Of a stretch of DNA of 64,000 nucleotides, positions 36,542 to 48,357 are shown piece by piece (position 1 is the first letter of the stretch; each line of letters opens with the position of its first letter). Position numbers and translations under genes: made by a program. This DNA is from Chiridota heheva (Eukaryota > Echinodermata > Holothuroidea > Apodida > Chiridotidae). The stretch lies in NCBI GenBank assembly GCA_020152595.1, contig JAIGNY010003040.1, positions 62,001 to 126,000 on the forward strand, written 5' to 3'. The notes beneath the pieces were generated by a model. It saw only the letters and a list, made by a program, of their open reading frames with translations, searched no databases and was not told the origin of the DNA.

Positions 36542-36965
36542 CACAAGATGACATATCATAATTGCAAGAGATGACATATCATAATTGCAAGAGTGACATA
36601 TCATAATTGCAAGAGATGACATATCATAATTGCAAGAGATGACATATCATAATTGCAAGAGTCGACATATCATAATTGCAAGAGATGACATATTATAATT
36701 GCAAGTGTTGACATATCATAATTGCAAGAGATGACATATCATAATTGCAAGAGTCGACATCATGATTGCAAGAGATGACATATCATAATTGCATGAGTCG
36801 ACATATCATAATTGCAAGAGTTGACATATCATAATTCCAGTAACATATTAACATTTCAAGTTGACATATCAAAGTTTCAAGAGTCAACATATCCAAGTTT
36901 CAAGAATGAAAATATCATATTTTCAAGATTCGACATATCAAATATTCAATAGACCTTTTCATATC
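36542..36965. repeat. 23-bp minisatellite, array 2
   Basis: About fourteen units of GACATATCATAATTGCAAGA with three linking bases (GAT, GTC or GTT). They end in the same tail as array 1. The spacing between the arrays is about 2 kb, so a segmental duplication or gene conversion moved the tail. Confidence 0.9.
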
Positions 36966-38253
36966 AGAATCAGTAATTTCCGGAAACCTAATTTAAATAA
37001 TGTCACATGGCCAAACTTCTTGTGTCTATAATGGACCAATAAAATTCTGAGGGAATCCTTATGGTCTGCACAATTTACTAGCGTATGATGTCAAGCCCAT
37101 TAAGAATACAATTTCACACACTAATCAACAGTATATGCATACAGAAATAGGCACTTCACTGAACTATTCAGAGACTTGAATTGTAGGGTAATTTGGTTAG
37201 GAAATTCCATACCAAACAGATAACTTCCTATAAACTGTATCCCTACATTCACACAAGCTTTCTGATATGCACAACTAGTCATCTCCTTCACAGATAACAA
37301 AGGATTTGCTGCAGAAAGTACTCGATATTGCTTTTATATTTTGTGCTGTGAGACAATGGCCAATTTCATACCATTAAGCCCTCCAATGTTTTAAAATTTG
37401 AATGATTATTGCCAATTTACATCTTATTGTTGTGTTTAAGTTGTGCACAAATGCTTTTAATGTTTTGTGAATGCTGAGGAAATGTGAACCCAAAGAACAC
37501 AAGTGTTCCATTCACAAAAGCAGCATTTTTACGTGCACACTAGGCTTACAACTTTATGCATTGAACTTACTGTGTCATAAATGTACCTTAGGCAAAAATT
37601 TAACTTCAAATCTTACCTGGTTATCGCATTTTCCTTAATTGCAACAGTCTGAAGGAAGACCATTCGGATCTTCCGTTCGGAAGACCGTTCAGATTCTCCG
37701 TTCGGAAGACCAATTGCATCCTCCGTTCCAAATGAAAAATATTCCTGTAACATAACAAATATCCAGGCAGAGCACTTTGAACTTTGATGCAAATTTTGTT
37801 TACATGTGCATACAAAACATAGCCTAGCCTATACATTTTACATAACGTTTACATGTGTAATGTGTATGCACTAACTTTATGTACTAGATATGTGCAAACT
37901 TATGAAGGTAATATGTGTATTGTTGTTGTTTACAATTTTTCCTGCAGCTGATTGGTTGGTTGGTTAACAAATGGAAAATTCCCCCAGTATTTGATTGGCT
38001 TAAAGTACTCTAACATTTCACGTTTGGCTAAACTTTGTTTGAAAAGGTTTATAGTTGATATGATGTAGCATGTTCTTAATTTGAAGAACATCCCTCTACA
38101 GACAATTTGTCCTCATCAGGGAAAATATTTTAAATTTGTCAGGGATCAAAGGAGCAACTCTTGAATATAACTTACACATGTTACCCCCCCCCCCCCTCCC
38201 AATAAGGCAGCTAGCATATGCCATCTAATTAATCTATTCTTGTTTTATTACAG
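36966..38253. other. KCNT intron with a small palindromic repeat
   Basis: Three roughly 32-bp units with TCTTCCGTTCGGAAGA palindromes lie at 37655-37735. Otherwise nothing recognised. A C-run (38187-38196) lies near the next acceptor. Confidence 0.55.
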
Positions 38254-38353
38254 GTGTGAGAATTCGTCTGTTTAATTTCATCATCAAAGTCTTATCATGT
38301 ATGCTCTATGTTGTCAGAGCATGTATGGATGGAGATCCTACTACAGCTGGCTG
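38254..38353 (+). CDS. KCNT (Slo2) potassium channel, S1 exon
   Basis: The acceptor is TTTATTACAG and the donor CTG|GTGAGT. Length is 100 bp; it enters in phase 1 and leaves in phase 2. It encodes VRIRLFNFIIKVLSC then MLYVVRACMDGDPTTAG and the first two bases of a Cys codon. This aligns with vertebrate KCNT S1 ([20 protein letters not shown], then an acidic DDP stretch). It follows the 30867 exon in frame: A + GT makes the Ser codon. Confidence 0.95.
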
Positions 38354-38417
38354 GTGAGTATTCTTGACAATCTTAGTTTAATTTTCACAAGGTTATAATT
38401 AAGTGCAAGCTTATTTC

Positions 38418-38612
38418 AAGGTGCAGTGGCTCAGTGGTTAAGGAGTCATGCTTGTATGTGAAAGGTACCAGTTTGATTCCCGCCATGTGCGCTTGAGCAA
38501 GGTACTTTACTTGCTTCAGTCCACTCAGCTGTAAAATGAGTACCAGCACTGCTGGGGAGTTAACCTGCAATGGACTGGTGTTCCGTCTAGGGGGAGTCGA
38601 GTTCTCATCTAG
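38418..38612 (+). mobile_element. tRNA-derived SINE
   Basis: The head has a box-A-like stretch (GTGGCTCAGTGGTTAAGG) and a box-B-like stretch (GGTACCAGTTTGATTCC) at tRNA spacing. A tRNA-unrelated body follows (GAGCAAGGTACTTTACTTGC, CAGCTGTAAAATGAGTACC), of the type common in marine deuterostome genomes. It is in the same sense as KCNT, 65 bp after the S1 exon donor. It is not a functional tRNA: no acceptor stem or full cloverleaf. Confidence 0.85.
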
Positions 38613-39227
38613 GTATGCACCAGATATCCGATCCAGCTGGACTATCCAGCCGGATACTGACAAAAAATCCAGTTCGGTTTCTGGCTGGAATTGCAACAAA
38701 ATCCGGTCAGATCATTTAAAAAATCTGGCCTTAATTATATCTTAAGAAGATTCGTAATAAATCAAACTTAAGTAACATCTTTCTAAAAAAAGCTAAAAAC
38801 TGTCGAAGTAAAGAAAGATACAGTTTAAGATGATAATTTATTCAATATTCTGAAAGGTTTGAGGTTTGAACCAAAACGAACCAACTATAATGTAAGAAAC
38901 AAAGCTTTTTATAAAACAAACAGTTAGTGTAACTTGGAAACATTTCTGGCAGCCTTTATCAGTTTAATCTAATTTGTATGGCTAAATTTAACAATAGACA
39001 TTTCTTAATTTGATCATTGTTTATTGCCTCTTTACTTTACCCCTCATGTAAGACTTTTTTTCATTTCTTCACTATTTTTTTCTGTGTGTAACCACCTGCT
39101 TATTAGTTTACGTTGTGAACATTTTTGTTTGGAAGTTTTTTGTAAGTTAAGGAAATTATTCCGGTAGAAAATAGCATTTCATAAGCATTTTAAATAAATT
39201 TCAATGCTCTTTGTATGTATTGTGTTA

Positions 39228-39770
39228 TTAGTGCTGTCATGACGTCGATTATCACGATATCTCTTTTCCACGACATGAAATATGCCTCTCAACACATATC
39301 GCGATTCCAAAAACTAATACTCAACTAAGAAATTTTTGTGCAACTAGGCTAGGCTCACTTGATATGTTGAAAAGTTAAGTTTAGGCCATTAAAAACGTGC
39401 AGAAAACTGATTGAACATCGTGCTCATTCACCCCACACTGGTACGCTCTGATGTAAGTTGGCAAAAAGAACAAAAAATTGGCCCAGAACATGCCTCTCAG
39501 TGTCTCACTTTGACGATTCATGGTCACGTTGGCTGAATTACCAAACATGTACGTGATGAGTGATGAACGTAATAATCATGTGATCATGTCGTCTGCTAGA
39601 TCTGCAAATCAATTTTTCTTGTGTTCATCATAAAAGAAGTAACGTTAGTGATATTAACAATTTGTGTCGTGAGTCGGTTTCTTGAAAAGTATCATGATAT
39701 ACCAATATATGCAATATTTTTCTCCATGATAATCGATACTTTAATAGAGCCATGTTGTGACAGCACTATT
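39228..39770. mobile_element. MITE with GTGCTGTCA ends
   Basis: TAGTGCTGTCATGACG at the left pairs with the right end, which read in reverse is TAGTGCTGTCACAACATGG. Just inside, GATTATCACGATATC pairs loosely with ATCGATTATCATGG. TTATTA occurs next to both ends but offset, so the target duplication is unclear. The TAGTG start is compatible with hAT. Confidence 0.65.
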
Positions 39771-39867
39771 TATTAGGGTATTTTACTTCATGTTTATTTG
39801 TGAATATAGTGTACTGAGATATAATGTAGTGGGAGTGCATCAAGTGGTCACTGTATGAGTGATTACT

Positions 39868-40135
39868 GGTAGTATCACATACCGGTAGGGAAACCTGGTA
39901 GTGGCAACACAACACTACCGATAGTGGTGAAGTGATAAAGCAACACTACCGGTAGTGATGATAGTGATGAAGCAACACTACCGATAGTGTGACTGATAGT
40001 GTGCAACACTACTGGTAGTAGCAACATTACCGGTAGTGATGAAGCAACACTACCGATAGTGATGAAGCAACACTACCGATAGTGATGAAGCAACACTACT
40101 GGTAGTGCACAAACGTGACTACCGCACAACACTAC
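39868..40135. repeat. 24-bp repeat with CACTACCGGTAGTG palindrome
   Basis: About ten units of the type GATAGTGATGAAGCAACACT plus ACCG. Units with ACCGGTAGT are perfect palindromes; others read ACCGATAGT. Copies vary in length. Confidence 0.85.
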
Positions 40136-40369
40136 TTATATTATTGAACATCTTAGTTCTTAACTTTATAATGCAACGTAAAATACATTTATTAAAATTA
40201 GAATGTAGAATGATTAATCCATAGGATATATAAACAGAGATTTTTCCAAGATTTTGTAGGTTAGGCAGGTGTCCATTTTACTTACCATAAGTAAATCTCA
40301 TAATTTAACTTTTATGCACATTTAAAAAGTACTTGAAATGACAAAGAATACAATTTCAAAGTTAACATA

Positions 40370-40690
40370 TCCCCAGTTATCACACACTCCAGATCTCCTC
40401 TCCTCACTCTCCTCAATCTCGGATCAATTAAAAAACAATTCTTCCTCAAACATTATCAACTTCCTCTGCAACAACAACCTCTTCCACCACATATAATCTC
40501 CTCCCCTCCTCCCTTTCTACACCTAACCTTACACACCCCTTTTCTTTTCACCTAATTTTTTCTCCCACATTCAGCCTTTCCCCTTTATCTCCCTTACAAA
40601 CCTTCCATCTCCTCACTATCCTAACTCTTACACCATCTTGGCACAGTTGACTCTGACTGTCGCGGTGTCGTGAAACATCAACAAACCAAA
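40370..40690 (+). mobile_element. 3' end of an I-group LINE, 5'-truncated
   Basis: The last codons (INFLCNNNLFHHI then stop) and the C/T-rich 3' UTR, GGCACAGTTGACTCTGACTG, GCGGTGTCG and the tail CATCAACAAACCAAACC match the 3' ends of the copies at 49437-53645 and 59560-59885. The tail is a short AAACC repeat, usual for this group. Confidence 0.75.
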
Positions 40691-41330
40691 CCAAACCATC
40701 ACACACAAGTAATTATCACAATTTAGGAAGATGTGATAATCTTACAAACTATTAGAAACATTGATATGATTTTCAGGTTTCATGGCAAAGCTATCATTTC
40801 TTGGCATTATTAGATTTTAAATGATGTGTAGCATTTTTTGTACAGTTGTAATTGCTGTCCATAAGACCTGAACATTCACATAAAAATATGTATTGACTGC
40901 ATACAAAGAATCATGAAAATGTTTCCATCAACATTTAAAACCTATGCTAATAATTGTAAATAGTTTCTTTAGGCCTACAACCCATCAATTTGCTTTCTTT
41001 CTCAATATATGAGCTTTTTTTAAATGTGGCTTTCAGTTTACCACAAACATCAAAGGAAATCTACACTATTTTTCCAACAAACACATTTAAATGTATCAAG
41101 CAATCATTCAAACCAGAAAACCAAAGGTTTTGAGGTTCCGATGCGCATTATCAATTTTAAGTTTGAACTATTATATAATAAATGTTATTGCACAATGGGC
41201 TCAAAATAACAATGACAACCAGATAACTCACAGTTCTCTCAAAAATGGAATTTCACAACCATTCAACCATTTTATTCCATTAACAAGTATACACTTGCTA
41301 ACAACATAATACTTTATGATTTGTCTTCTC

Positions 41331-41760
41331 ATTAATATGCACGGCATTGCTGCCAAAAACAACAGGGCACATCTGCAGTCCACGGGCAATCTGTGTACCA
41401 CATACTACCTGAATCCCATTAATCGTTCTTGAGGCACTGTGTTTACAAGCTCTCTTCAACAAAATCATGTTAAGCCCCACCCACTATGCATACTAATGAA
41501 ATTCAACATATTTGTACCATGAACATGTACCTAACAACATAAATACATCAAATATGAAACAAAACAGACATGCGGTTTTAAAAATATAAGCATTTTGAAG
41601 ATTTTAACTTTAAACCCTCCCTTGCTCATTAATATGCATGACATCGCCACCAAAAACAATAGGGCATGTCTGGGAATCTGTGTACCCCATATAACATGAA
41701 TTCCATCTACATTCTTGAGACACTGTGTTTACAAGCTCTATTCAACAAATTCATGTTAAA
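41331..41760. repeat. Two direct copies of a ~140-bp repeat
   Basis: Copy 1 (41331-41475) and copy 2 (41627-41760) share CATTAATATGCA, CCAAAAACAA, AATCTGTGTACC, TTCTTGAG, CACTGTGTTTACAAGCTC and CATGTTAA. A third, inverted and diverged piece lies near 42010-42095 (CCACCAAAAACAATAG when read in reverse). Not classified. Confidence 0.7.
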
Positions 41761-41816
41761 TGATGATTTCATGTTAATTAAATGATGATTTCATATTAGT
41801 GCAAATGTAAGCTTCT

Positions 41817-41945
41817 TGTAGCCCAGGGCTTAAGCAATGGCAGCTGGTTGTAGCCCAGGGCTTAAGCAATGGCAGCTGGTTGTAGCCCAGGGCTTAAGCA
41901 ATGGCAGCTAGTTGTAGCCTAGGGCTTAAGCAATGGCAGCTGGCT
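41817..41945. repeat. 32-bp tandem repeat, four copies
   Basis: The unit is TGTAGCCCAGGGCTTAAGCA plus ATGGCAGCTGGT. It is nearly exact. Confidence 0.95.
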
Positions 41946-42104
41946 GTTAAACTTAAAGGTAGGTGTATGGACATAATGGTTTTTCCAAATATCTCAAGAA
42001 TTGGATTCATATTATATGTGCAGGTACCCAGATATCCCCAAGGTTTGTAGATGTCACTATTGTTTTTGGTGGTTATTTTATGCGTATTAATTAGTAGGCA
42101 GAGC

Positions 42105-42317
42105 CAGGGCTATAGCTAGTGGGGGGGGGGAGAGGGCAGGGGGGACAATTTCCACCCCAGATTTGTTGCCAACTGTGAATTTGTACACTTAAGGTATCTG
42201 CAAACCATGGAAACAGAAGGCATCCCCCTTCCCCCTCCTCCTCCTCAGGTCCACATTGCCCAAGTTTCTCATATTTTGCCCCCGCCGCCTAGAACTTTTG
42301 TGCTAGCTACGGCCCTG
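42105..42317. mobile_element. hAT-type MITE, CAGGG ends
   Basis: The left end CAGGGCTATAGCTAGTGG pairs with the right end, which read in reverse is CAGGGCCGTAGCTAGCAC. Flanking 8-mers GGCAGAGC and GGTGGAGC differ at two positions, a decayed 8-bp duplication. CAGGG fits the hAT end rule. No coding content. Confidence 0.8.
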
Positions 42318-43454
42318 GGTGGAGCTTAATGTAAAAATCATATTTGAATACCCATATTTGAACAACCAAAAGCTGTTTCCTTTTTCAAATTGTGAATTTT
42401 TTTACCAACATGCTAGTCATTCTTGTGAGTATGGTAGTACACATTCTTTGTTATATCGAGTCCATTGTATAATTAAAACATGGAAATATATATATTGCGC
42501 TTCAGAATCCTAAAACCTTTGGTTTTGTGGTTAATACTGAAGCAAAAGTGGTTTTAAAGTGTATTTTTGTTGCAGTTTCTCATTAAAGTCTGTCTAGATG
42601 GGTTTTTAGACATTCTCCAGACTAACTTTAGTGATTGTGTAGAATCCTTTCTTCAAATTGCTGCCTTAAGCAGTCTAAATTATTCATATCTGAGATATGA
42701 TATCTTAGCAGGGGTTTTATTTGTGTGTTATTTTGCTAAATGTTAAGTGTAGCTATCAACCAGTGGGAGTAATGTGGGTTTTTATATCCATTAGTGTTTG
42801 TACAGACTCTCTATTATATGTGCATATTACCCTTTTGGAAACAGGATGCAGACACACCTTGAAAATGTATGTTTATGTGCAGATTTTGTAGTTTAAAATA
42901 TCAGTTCAATTTTGAATTTTGTTAACAGCTTTAGTTTCTTCATGTTATTTGCATCCCATATTTAAAGATTGGTAGATGATATAAGTTTATGTATATTACA
43001 GAAAATATAGACATATTAATCAAAAGAAAAGTTTGAGCAGACACTACAGAAAGTTTATTAAACAAAGTCCCAAAGACATGACATAAAATACATTTGCAAA
43101 AATTAGAGAAGGAAGAACAATTATATCAAGATGGATACTTTTTCAGTTTTTTCAAGATTAAAAAAAAAAAAAAAGAAACATTTGATGCAACATTCATGAC
43201 ATAGAATGTCACATGTATGCCTGGACTATAATATAAAATTCTCTGATCTCCTCAAATTAGCTATTAATGACTTCTACAAAATCATTCTCATCAAAACTGT
43301 GGATGTGACAAAGTCACTCCTTGCTCCTTCAAACCTTTGTCACTATACGATGAACATATGCATGGGAAAATAGAGAGCTATAGTTCAACTGATGACATCA
43401 TATTTTTTGCATTCTTTTTCTTGAGGATGAAAAAAAAAGCCCCAGGTGTATTGC
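42318..43454. other. KCNT intron, no recognised feature
   Basis: AT-rich; no gene or bounded repeat recognised. Confidence 0.4.
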
Positions 43455-44065
43455 TACTCTGCCAACGAAGTTGGACGGAGGTTATGTTTTAGCCTGTGTT
43501 TGTCTGTATGTTTGTCTGTTTGCAGTCAAGATATCCTAAAAACTGATGATTGGATTTTGATTACAATTTGTGTGTATTGTGTTTGCTACTTAAGGAAGAG
43601 GTGATTAAAATTTGGGACATATTGGAACAGAGGAAGGGCACAAATGGAGGGGTTGGGATGTTTTTGGATGAGATCTGGCAAGACGTCTTGTTCAAAGGAT
43701 TTCCAAACAATCCATATTTTGGACTCTAAAGAAAATCAAATCTAGTGGTTGTGTATCAAAGAGAATCAAAACAATTGCTTTTGGCATGAATGGAAAATAT
43801 GGAATGTGATTCTTGCCTGAAAGGAACTCAAACAATGAATGCTTAGCCTGAATAAAACTGAAAACAAATGTAGATAATTGAAGTGTCTATAATGCAAATG
43901 GCAATACTGAAAAGTGGGAAAGAGATTTGGGGATAAAACTTAGTGGGTCTAGGATTTCTGAGATAGATTGCACTGGGGATGGGGGTGAACTTGACAAATT
44001 TTTTGGCATGTTGGAATTATCGACCGGTGGAGGTTTTACTCTACAGAGTGCTAAAGTTCTAGTTT
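43455..44065. repeat. Interspersed repeat with GTTTGTCTGTTTG start region
   Basis: It begins GCCAACGAAGTTGGACGGAG, then a TTTGTCTGTATGTTTGTCTG stretch, and ends with GGTGGAGGTTTTACTCTACAGAGTGC. This head and tail pair is known to me as a dispersed family in marine invertebrates, but I cannot name its class. No coding content. Confidence 0.5.
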
Positions 44066-44817
44066 AATTTATAACTGATATGATCTGACATTTCGCTCAG
44101 TATTTTCAATGTATTTTGTGAATGGTGGTCTTAATTACATGAATGACATTAATGACCTATAGAACAGTCTACTAACAAAAGAATAAAGAAGAAATGAAAT
44201 AATCTTGTTTAGGCTCACCAAAGTTCAAGGATTTTGCAATATGTTCCATTTTGTGATTGAGAATTTAGACAGCTCAAAATCACTGTTTTGAAATGTTGTA
44301 TTTGAAGTTGATTTACATTTTAGGTCCGAATATCCTAAATCTTAAAAAAATTAAGGAAGTATAAAAGTGGAGATCTTTATTGTGTTTTGTAAAAGACTTG
44401 TTTTTAATTATTTGTCATAGTTTTCTTAAGAAGATGGCTAACAGCAATCCAGTGTTTTTATATCAGTGCATTTCCAAATAAATCATCTAATTGGAAAGAC
44501 AAATTTTCAAAGACATAGAATTAAGGAATGGAATTCAAAGAATTACATTGATATTTTAAGCTGCATATCCTTTATATAGTTTGGTGTGTACTGCAAAATC
44601 CACAGACATCCTCTCCTAACTTGAAAACAAAATATGCAACCTTGAAATTGAACAAATCATCTCAGAATTTAATGGTGTGTCTTTTAGGTAATTAGACTGA
44701 GTAGGTGTATGTAGGCTTATATTGTAAAATATGTTGTACATAAACTTAGAGATCACTTCTTCCTTGAACAGCATATGGATGTCTTGTATGGCTTTGAAAA
44801 TTACAAAATTCTGTTAC
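44066..44817. other. KCNT intron, no recognised feature
   Basis: AT-rich; nothing recognised. Confidence 0.4.
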
Positions 44818-44821
44818 TTAA

Positions 44822-44983
44822 AGGCCAGTTGTTGTCTCTAACGTACGAGGTAATTGAAATTCAAATATTGTGTTTTGATTGGTCGAAACACAATGGTACA
44901 GTGTGCACTTACATTGATAGGCCAAACAGTATTGTTTTGGAATAAATTGTACGCTGCCACATTTTATTCACGATAGATGGCCT
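44822..44983. mobile_element. Short T2/Kolobok-like MITE
   Basis: TTAA (44818-44821) then AGGCCA; TGGCCT then TTAA (44984-44987). Only 162 bp with about 7 bp of paired ends. It contains GTTTTGATTGGTCGAAAC. The TTAAAGG terminus is the diagnostic feature of the T2 family. Confidence 0.6.
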
Positions 44984-45391
44984 TTAATTCTTCCTCTGTA
45001 ATGATTATATATGTCAGCTTTTATTTCATGTGATTCTGGGTCTTGTATGATTGATCTTAACAGAGGGTGCTAATCATCATGATTGATATTCTAGAGATTG
45101 GTAAATAAGTTATGACTAAATTCTGAGCCTACCTATAGACCCATCCCCTACTCCTACAGGTCTGTGGCCGAGAGAGAGAGAGATGCCAATCCCCCTCCCC
45201 GGTTATGATAGTACAAATGCTTCCCATCAACAACCAAGTCAATGTCCCCTTTCCCCACTCCCTACCCTCTACAGGTCTGTGGTTATAAATTATATGCCAC
45301 TTCAGTATTCCTTTTATATCAAAATGATCATGATTCAGGTCAATTTTGTTGTCAACTAGTAAAAAATGAAACTTGGTTTATTCTCTTTCAG

Positions 45392-45451
45392 CTATGGATG
45401 TGGTATTGCCTTACAAAATGACACCGCCTCTGCAAGCAGTCCGGATGGCTG
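45392..45451 (+). CDS. KCNT (Slo2) potassium channel, S1-S2 loop exon, version a
   Basis: The acceptor is TCTCTTTCAG and the donor CTG|GTAAGA. Length is 60 bp, phase 2 in and out. Joined to the S1 exon it gives GCYGCGIALQNDTASASSPD, then Gly and a split codon that is Trp if the next exon starts with G. Vertebrate KCNT1 has a CWGC start, an NDS sequon and a Trp at the end of this loop; here CYGC, the sequon NDT and the Trp position are kept. The segment faces the cell exterior. Exon 54680-54730 appears to be an alternative. Confidence 0.9.
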
Positions 45452-45651
45452 GTAAGATATCCCATGTATTTTATCCTTGAAATTTCATCCTTGGGAATTT
45501 GATTAATTAAGCTCAACAAAACCTTTAATATTTGATCCTAATTTATTGTTAATAAATTAAGTTTGATAAACTCAATTTTTCTTCACAATTGATTAATCCT
45601 TATACCTACTCAATTATCTTTTCCCACTTGCTGTGATTTCATTCCCTTTAA

Positions 45652-45926
45652 AGGAGCTGGCTGCCCAAAGTGAGGGCTTTAGTTTTTGCCAATTTCAACC
45701 ATTAGAAGTGCATCACACAGTCTATTTTTACATAAATTTTCACCCATCACACGCATTAGCAAACAAATTATAAAAAGTCAATGGGAAAACACATACAAAT
45801 TTTGAGTACTTGGGTCAGAATTTAGTCGTGTTTATGATATTCCGTATTGTTGGGTGCAAGAAAGGAACTTGATTTATTGTGAGACTCAACTTAGATATGC
45901 CCTCACTTTTTCGGCCGCCAGCTTCT
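45652..45926. mobile_element. T2/Kolobok-like MITE, AAGTGAGGGC family, copy 1
   Basis: TTAA flanks at 45648-45651 and 45927-45930. The left end is AGGAGCTGGCTGCCCAAAG, and the right end read in reverse is AGAAGCTGGCGGCCGAAAA; both continue with GTGAGGGC. It lies 200 bp after the loop exon a. Non-coding. Confidence 0.8.
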
Positions 45927-46136
45927 TTAAGCTTATTTTCTCTTAGGATGTATTCTCACTCATCTTTGGATCATGATTTCCCTGGCGATGACCTTGCCTG
46001 ATGAAGTAAAAAAGCAAACATTCTTATTTGTTCTCACTTGAGTGCAAGCTTGCGATCAGATCCACTGCAGACGATCAGATCGCAGGTCATGATAACCGGA
46101 AACATTAAAAAATATTAACATTTTACAGGTCCTTAA

Positions 46137-46500
46137 AGGACAAGCAAGTCCATTTTATATGAAAGAGGACTTCAAAAGCAACATAATGGTGAAGAAAGCA
46201 TTTAAAATTCTTATTCCGTTAAGGAGATATTTAAGTTTGAAGTTTGGTATCAATTGTGTCGAAGGGAAATAGGAAAAGTGTTAAATACACATTAACAATT
46301 GTTAAGTATGTGAGGATAAGGGTGCCACCCTTCCATAATAGACTCACTACACCAGTCATTTCTACAAAGATGAGACAGGAGCTTTAAACTTAAATATCTC
46401 CATAACAGAATAATATTTTTGAACAGTTTCTTCACAATTTTGTCTCTTTTAAAGTCCTCTTTCATATACGATAAACTTGATGGACCACTGAACTGATCCA
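46137..46500. mobile_element. T2/Kolobok-like MITE with ~120-bp inverted arms
   Basis: TTAA at 46133-46136 and 46501-46504. The left start is AGGACAAGCAAGTCCA. The arms share ATATGAAAGAGGAC, TTCAAAAG and the GGAGATATTTAAGTTT region. The family also appears at 4385-4867 and 24690-24746. No coding content. Confidence 0.8.
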
Positions 46501-46524
46501 TTAACAGGATATTGTGTAACATAC

Positions 46525-46975
46525 TTAATTATTAGTCACTGATCGCCTGCAGTTCATCTGATCACTTGCGGTGAATCTGATCATTTGCGGTGAATCTGAT
46601 TGCCTGCGGTGAATCTGATTTCCTGTGGTGGATCTGATCACCTGTGGTTGATCTGAGCGTTTGCGGTGGATCTGATCACCTGCGGTGGATCTGATTACCT
46701 GCGGTGAATCTGATCTCCTGCGGTGGATCTGATCACCTGCAGTGGATCTGATCACCTGCGGTTGATCTGAGCCGCGGTTAATCTGAGCGCGGTGGCTCTC
46801 TGGTCGCCTGCAGTGGATCTGGCGCCTGAGGTGAATCTGATCTTCTGCGGTGAATCTGGTTGCCTGCGGTGGATCTGGTCGCCTGCGGTGGATCTCTGGT
46901 CACCTGCGGTGGATCTGATCGCCTGCAGTGGATCTGATCATCTGTGGTGGATCTAATCACCTGCTTAAGGCTCAT
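46525..46975. repeat. 19-bp minisatellite
   Basis: GGATCTGATCACCTGCGGT and variants (GATTGCCTGC, GATCTCCTGC, GAGCGTTTGC), about 24 units. Open frames with a 19-residue period (57 bp) are artefacts. Confidence 0.95.
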
Positions 46976-46990
46976 ACTCAGGTGAGAACA

Positions 46991-48353
46991 CGGTCTTAGA
47001 TTACACCAGAAATTATAATACCTTTTTGGCACTTGTTGACCTTAGCTGTCAATCAATCAATCTGATCAATCAATCGATCAATCAATTAAAATTGCCATTG
47101 ATACATTCCAGAATCCTATCCTTGTTTGGATTCTAGCTTTTACTTGCGCTTCACCACAAATCTTTTCCGCTTCCTGCTCTTCAGTCCAATGGCTTCCTGT
47201 AGGTTTTCACCTCTGGACATCATACTTTGATCATCTTGTACCCAATGTAAGGTTGGGTCACTTAGGATCACATTGGTTGCATCACAGGTTGAAACACCAA
47301 GTGCTACTTTTAAAGTTTCCATGACAAAGATTTTTTTGCCTGATGGAGTTCTTAAGACTAACGAGCACCATTACCCAGGTTTGAAATTAGAGTTTTCCAT
47401 CTCCTAGAATTGTTGTCTGTCAAGGTTGAATGGTTGTCTAGAAGAGATGAATGTGAGAAAAGGAGTTGTTATGATATTGCTCAGCATTATGATCACATGA
47501 ATGTTGCGCCATTATGATCAAATGAATGTTGCGCTTCTTGTTCTTTGCTCGGGTTTGATGTCTGAAATGTTTTCAAAATTATTTTGTCCTGGTACAAATA
47601 GTGACATGCCAATATTGTGCCCTGATATCTACGACATTGCTACTAGCAGCACCCTCACTGAATATGTCTTAAATAGTGTACATGCTGTGTCACGCTTAAA
47701 CCATTCCTGAAATTCCTGTACGTACATACAGTGTATGTATAGTTGTACACTGTATGTATGGAGTTTGGGGGCAGTGATGCATGAAATTTTGATGGCCTTG
47801 AGCTGTTTGATTTTCCAACATGTGGAAAACCAGAACATCACTGATGTAAGGAAACAGGCAATTGTTTAATCGCAATGCATCAGCAATTTTTTTTCTTTTT
47901 TCTGAACAAATAAATGACCACGGTTACTAAGGCTTCAATGGTCACACATCAATTGAAACTTTATTGGTTGGTTTGAGGGGAACAACATAGCAATTTTATA
48001 TTACATTCAACAACATTAGTGTATGTCATCATACAATTTAACGTCTTGGGGAGCAAATGCAACTCATTCAACAGGCATTGATCGGTATAAATCCTTCCTT
48101 TGTTTGGGGCAATGCACCTGCAGCTGCTCTTTTCTCTTTGTTTACCAAACAAAAGACATCCTGTGAACAGCAAGTGCCTTGCTTCATTTTATAGTGCGGA
48201 TATAGAGTGTTAGGTAGCAGTCGTAATCAAGGAATTATGCATAGAATACTCACACCCAACAGGTCTTTAAAAATCAGCTTTGCATCTTGATTAAACAATT
48301 GCCGCTGTTTCCTAAAGGGCACAAATCTTACATGATAAATTTTAGTTAGTTTA
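46991..48353. other. KCNT intron, no recognised feature
   Basis: An ATCAATCAATC run lies near 47049-47085. A minus-strand 60-codon frame (47322-47140) with SRKRKRFVVKRK has no other support. Otherwise nothing. Confidence 0.4.
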
Positions 48354-48357
48354 TTAA

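Larger units (their letters stand above)
46029..46990. mobile_element. Foldback-like element made of 19-bp repeats, with a T2 MITE inside
   Basis: The left end TTGTTCTCACTTGAGTGC pairs with the right end, read in reverse as TGTTCTCACCTGAGTATG. Inside the left end are about three inverted units (GATCAGATCCACTGCAG); inside the right end about 24 direct units (GGATCTGATCACCTGCGGT). So 19-bp repeats face each other across the element, and the T2-like MITE (46137-46500) is inserted between them. Confidence 0.65.

Noticed and set aside
38420-38490. A functional tRNA gene
   Set aside because: Box A and box B are present, but the cloverleaf is not and a SINE body follows.
38610-38700. TAGGTATGCACCAGATATCC as the start of a hAT element after the SINE
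   Set aside because: The start resembles known hAT ends, but no inverted partner or 8-bp duplication was found in the window.
47140-47322. Minus-strand frame ending SRKRKRFVVKRK
   Set aside because: Short, no splice support and no homology I recognise.
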